From Colletes latitarsis (lineage: Eukaryota; Arthropoda; Insecta; Hymenoptera; Colletidae), in assembly GCF_051014445.1 (NCBI RefSeq), contig NC_135144.1:9424001-9488000 (forward strand): a stretch of DNA of 64,000 bases, in the 5' to 3' direction. The notes beneath the pieces are model-generated. The model did not search any database, was not told where the DNA came from, and saw only the letters and a program-made list of their open reading frames with translations. This document shows, piece by piece, positions 61,271-64,000 of this stretch (within the stretch, counting starts at the first letter, position 1; every line of letters starts with the position of its first letter). Made by a program: the position numbers and the translations under genes.

Positions 61271-64000
61271 GTACATTTTTTCACGGAATATTTCCACGGA
61301 CGCGCGAATTATTTTTTATCGTTTTTTTTTTCTTCATACTATTTTTTTGGAATTTTTTTCGCGCCAAGACTCTTCCAACGCGTCGCTCGCGGCGACGGGA
61401 CCCCGAGACTCCGCCGTCGATTCGCTCGACCCAGACATCCGACCGGGCATGTTTCTTTCCTTCTTTTGTTTTCGTTTCTTGGTCCATTCGACGATCAGCC
61501 CCTTCTTTACAAGGGGAGATCCCAATTGCTCGTGGTCCCTCTTTTTCTCGTTAGCGATTCGCGTGTTCCCAGTGACGGTTACGAATTTGTGCGAGCCCGA
61601 AGGTCACGCTGTGCATCGCGCCCGACAGGTTTGACGAGACTGTGACTCCCCGACGGTTCGATAGATCATAGTGAAGTTCAATGTGATCCCCGCGATCGTC
61701 AATGTCTGCGTCGAGGAATCGATCTCGGAGCCGGGCCAGGCCCTCTTGCTCGTTACGGCCCCGGCGAACGTGTTCGTTTGACGCGTCTGTGCTCGATTCG
61801 CGTTCCGTCGCGACATGGTTCTCGATTGTGTTGTGAAAACTACGGGCAAGTTTTTTCTAGCCAAAGGGAAATCGTAACACGTTTGACAGTTGCAATAAGT
61901 GCGAACGACGCCCGTGTATCACCAACGCTGCAAGTTAAATTCGTTCTGTTGTTTCAATCGCGATCTTCCGAGCAGCGCGGAGAAAGTGTAATTCGAATCG
62001 GTCGAAACTGTGATGCTCGTCGATCGTATGTGCGCGTATTATTTCGTTACGTTAATAGTTGAACGCGTCTAATATTGACAAATGACGTCTGGCAGTGTCT
62101 TAAACTCGCGGCTCGTAAAAATTTATCCAAGTCTCGTCGAATACTGCCAGTCATTCTCGTTAAACGACGATACACATTCGCGTGGAACTTGGGATTTTCG
62201 TTTCTGCGCGACGTGACACCGTACAGGCACGCGAAAGTATTCTAACGCTGTCGCGTCGAATGATTTATGCTCGACCAAACGAAGTATCATTGTGATTTTT
62301 TCGGATACTTTTATTCCATCGGTTATGCGCAAGTGTCAAGTTTATGGGCGAAATGTCCGAAGAGAATTCGTCGATGCAAACGATGTTTAAAAATCATTCC
62401 TTGGATAGAAAAGTATTGCAACGACTACATAATTAATCAAAGCTGGAAAAGGAGAGAGTAATTTCTCGTGGTAGGTAGAGCAAAGCTTCTTCTTTGAAAA
62501 AGTACACTGTAAAAGTCGTTTTCTGTAAGAAATCGTCGACATAATTCAGGACAATCTTGTTTCCCAAAAGTATCAATAATATCACCAAGTTTCGGAGCTG
62601 AAATTCTTCATTCTTTATTTCATTTTCTCTTTTCATTAGTTTTGATGTACTTGGTATAACTTATCTGCTATCGTTAGCATTTCAATCTATGTTTTTCGAC
62701 TATATTATTCATTAGAATTTTAGTTTTCCAACAATTCTCGCGACATCCATCCTTGAAAGAATATAACGTCAAGTGTAAATGTTTTACTATGCTAAAACAG
62801 TGTGTTTATATTGAAAATTTTACGCAGTTCGAGTACTATTGTGACGTTGGTGCAGTTAATGTTTCCAAGAAATGTATTGCAAACAATTTTCACTAAAATT
62901 TAAAATCCTGACGCTTGTACGAATCTCCAATAGCAAAAATATTTTAAGAATCACGATTCAAATTTGTTTGTTCGAAGCATTAAATCATTTTATTCGGTAA
63001 CAACAACGAAAACGGATAAGAAAAATGAAAAACAACCTTTTGATATATAAATTCACCAATAAACAATAAATTCTACCTCGACAAAAGAGAACATGCTCGA
63101 GACTACGAACACCGTGTATAGATTTTTGAAATCGAGTCGAAAATTGCAATTATAATTTCGTGATCGAGCCCAGTTTCTATAGTCTCGCGCGCTTTTGTTC
63201 CAAACTGTAGAGTTGCGATGTAAAACGAGCTAAAGTTGCGTGTATTGTATATTGACCCGAGCGAGTAAGAATATAGGAACCGCTTCGAAAACCGGTCGGG
63301 TCACCGATACGACCTCTTGTAAGGCAAAAAAGGATAATCCAACGAAGACAGTACTTCATTTAGTGACTCAGCCTGCGAGATGATTTCCGTCGATGATACA
63401 TCAACCCCATTTTCTCGATCGCGATCGACGTTTCTTCGACTAGAGCGCAGACGCGGTAAAAATCGAAAGTGCGATTGAATATGTCTGTGCTGAGCGTGAA
63501 AAAGAAATCGAATTTACTTGTTTTAAACAGAGACGTTTCGACGATGTTTGAAACGTGCTGTGTTTGAAGCAATACTCGGCACGTTCCATGCGAGAAGAAC
63601 ATTACTTTTATTGCTATTTAAATGTACTAAATTTTGTGCTTTTATCTATTCTAGTAATACCTTTTTGCGAGTAAAAGAGTATATAATATATTATACGGAG
63701 GAAACTTTAGTGATATATGAGAAACATGTGAAAACAAGCATTATAGAAACGCTGGAACTCTGTTGTAAATATTTTCAATTATATGAGAATCGATTTTTTT
63801 ATACAATATAATGGAAGTCTCATATATTGCAAATTAAGATTGCACATTTGAGGATCTTATCAACGTTACAACTTCCACAAGGATATTTTATTTAATATAT
63901 CTCAAACGCAGTTATAAGAAATTTTTCGACAATTAGGAATATCATTCAAGTATTTGGGAATTGTATATTTTATAATCTTTGATAAAACTTTTTGATATCA
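61271..64000 (+). other. drm intron and unassigned right edge
   Basis: CpG-moderate then AT-rich DNA. I searched by eye for a final drm exon (AG followed by one base and a Cys-Ser-Gln-Cys-Val-Trp-type peptide) and found none. No repeat or second gene is recognisable. The rest of drm and any sob/odd paralogue would lie beyond the window. Confidence 0.5.

Overview
This is eukaryotic, AT-rich, intron-containing DNA from an insect. The two recognisable genes are orthologues of Drosophila rough (ro, eye homeobox gene) and drumstick (drm, odd-skipped-family zinc finger). Hymenoptera (bee/wasp/ant) is my best guess from the drm N-terminus and the style of the TIR elements, but this is inference and not proven by the window. 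No prokaryotic features, tRNA, rRNA or CRISPR array were found.

Layout. 1-6151: AT-rich intergenic DNA with an old TIR element. 6152-17018 (+): ro, which I reconstruct as four coding exons (6152-6373, 9341-9599, 12982-13216, 16838-17018) whose splice phases fit, giving 298 codons plus stop. Its introns carry a foldback element, a TTAA-flanked piggyBac-type MITE and two copies of a large TIR element (family 'CAGGGTG'). 17168-31122: a 14-kb imperfect palindrome, the strangest object here. Two diverged arms face each other around a spacer of about 0.6 kb. At the inner end of each arm sits a mirrored CCAAT / TGACGTCA / TATA box set pointing outward, followed by a mirrored series of exon-like modules with matching splice signals. 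Both arms then run into a satellite built on GCAACGC and CGCG words. Reading frames are not conserved between arms, so the likely products are non-coding spliced RNAs, or relics. 31123-35140: a patchwork of tandem and dispersed repeats (51-bp minisatellite, duplicated 0.5-kb block, CTGGTCA array). 35783-35908: a compact 126-nt hairpin. 36810-44639: three more CAGGGTG elements. 44640-52100: intergenic DNA with a retrotransposon fragment inside a TIR element and one or two possible minus-strand exons. 52100-58400: CpG-rich DNA with a probable promoter and first exon ending in a strong donor at 54091. 60734-61270: 5' leader and first coding exon of drm; its last exon is not visible before the window ends.

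ro and drm are both patterning transcription factors but nothing in the window ties them functionally. The CpG-rich, CCAAT-rich DNA at 52-60 kb is most simply the upstream regulatory region of drm. Everything between the genes is dominated by TIR, foldback and tandem repeats.
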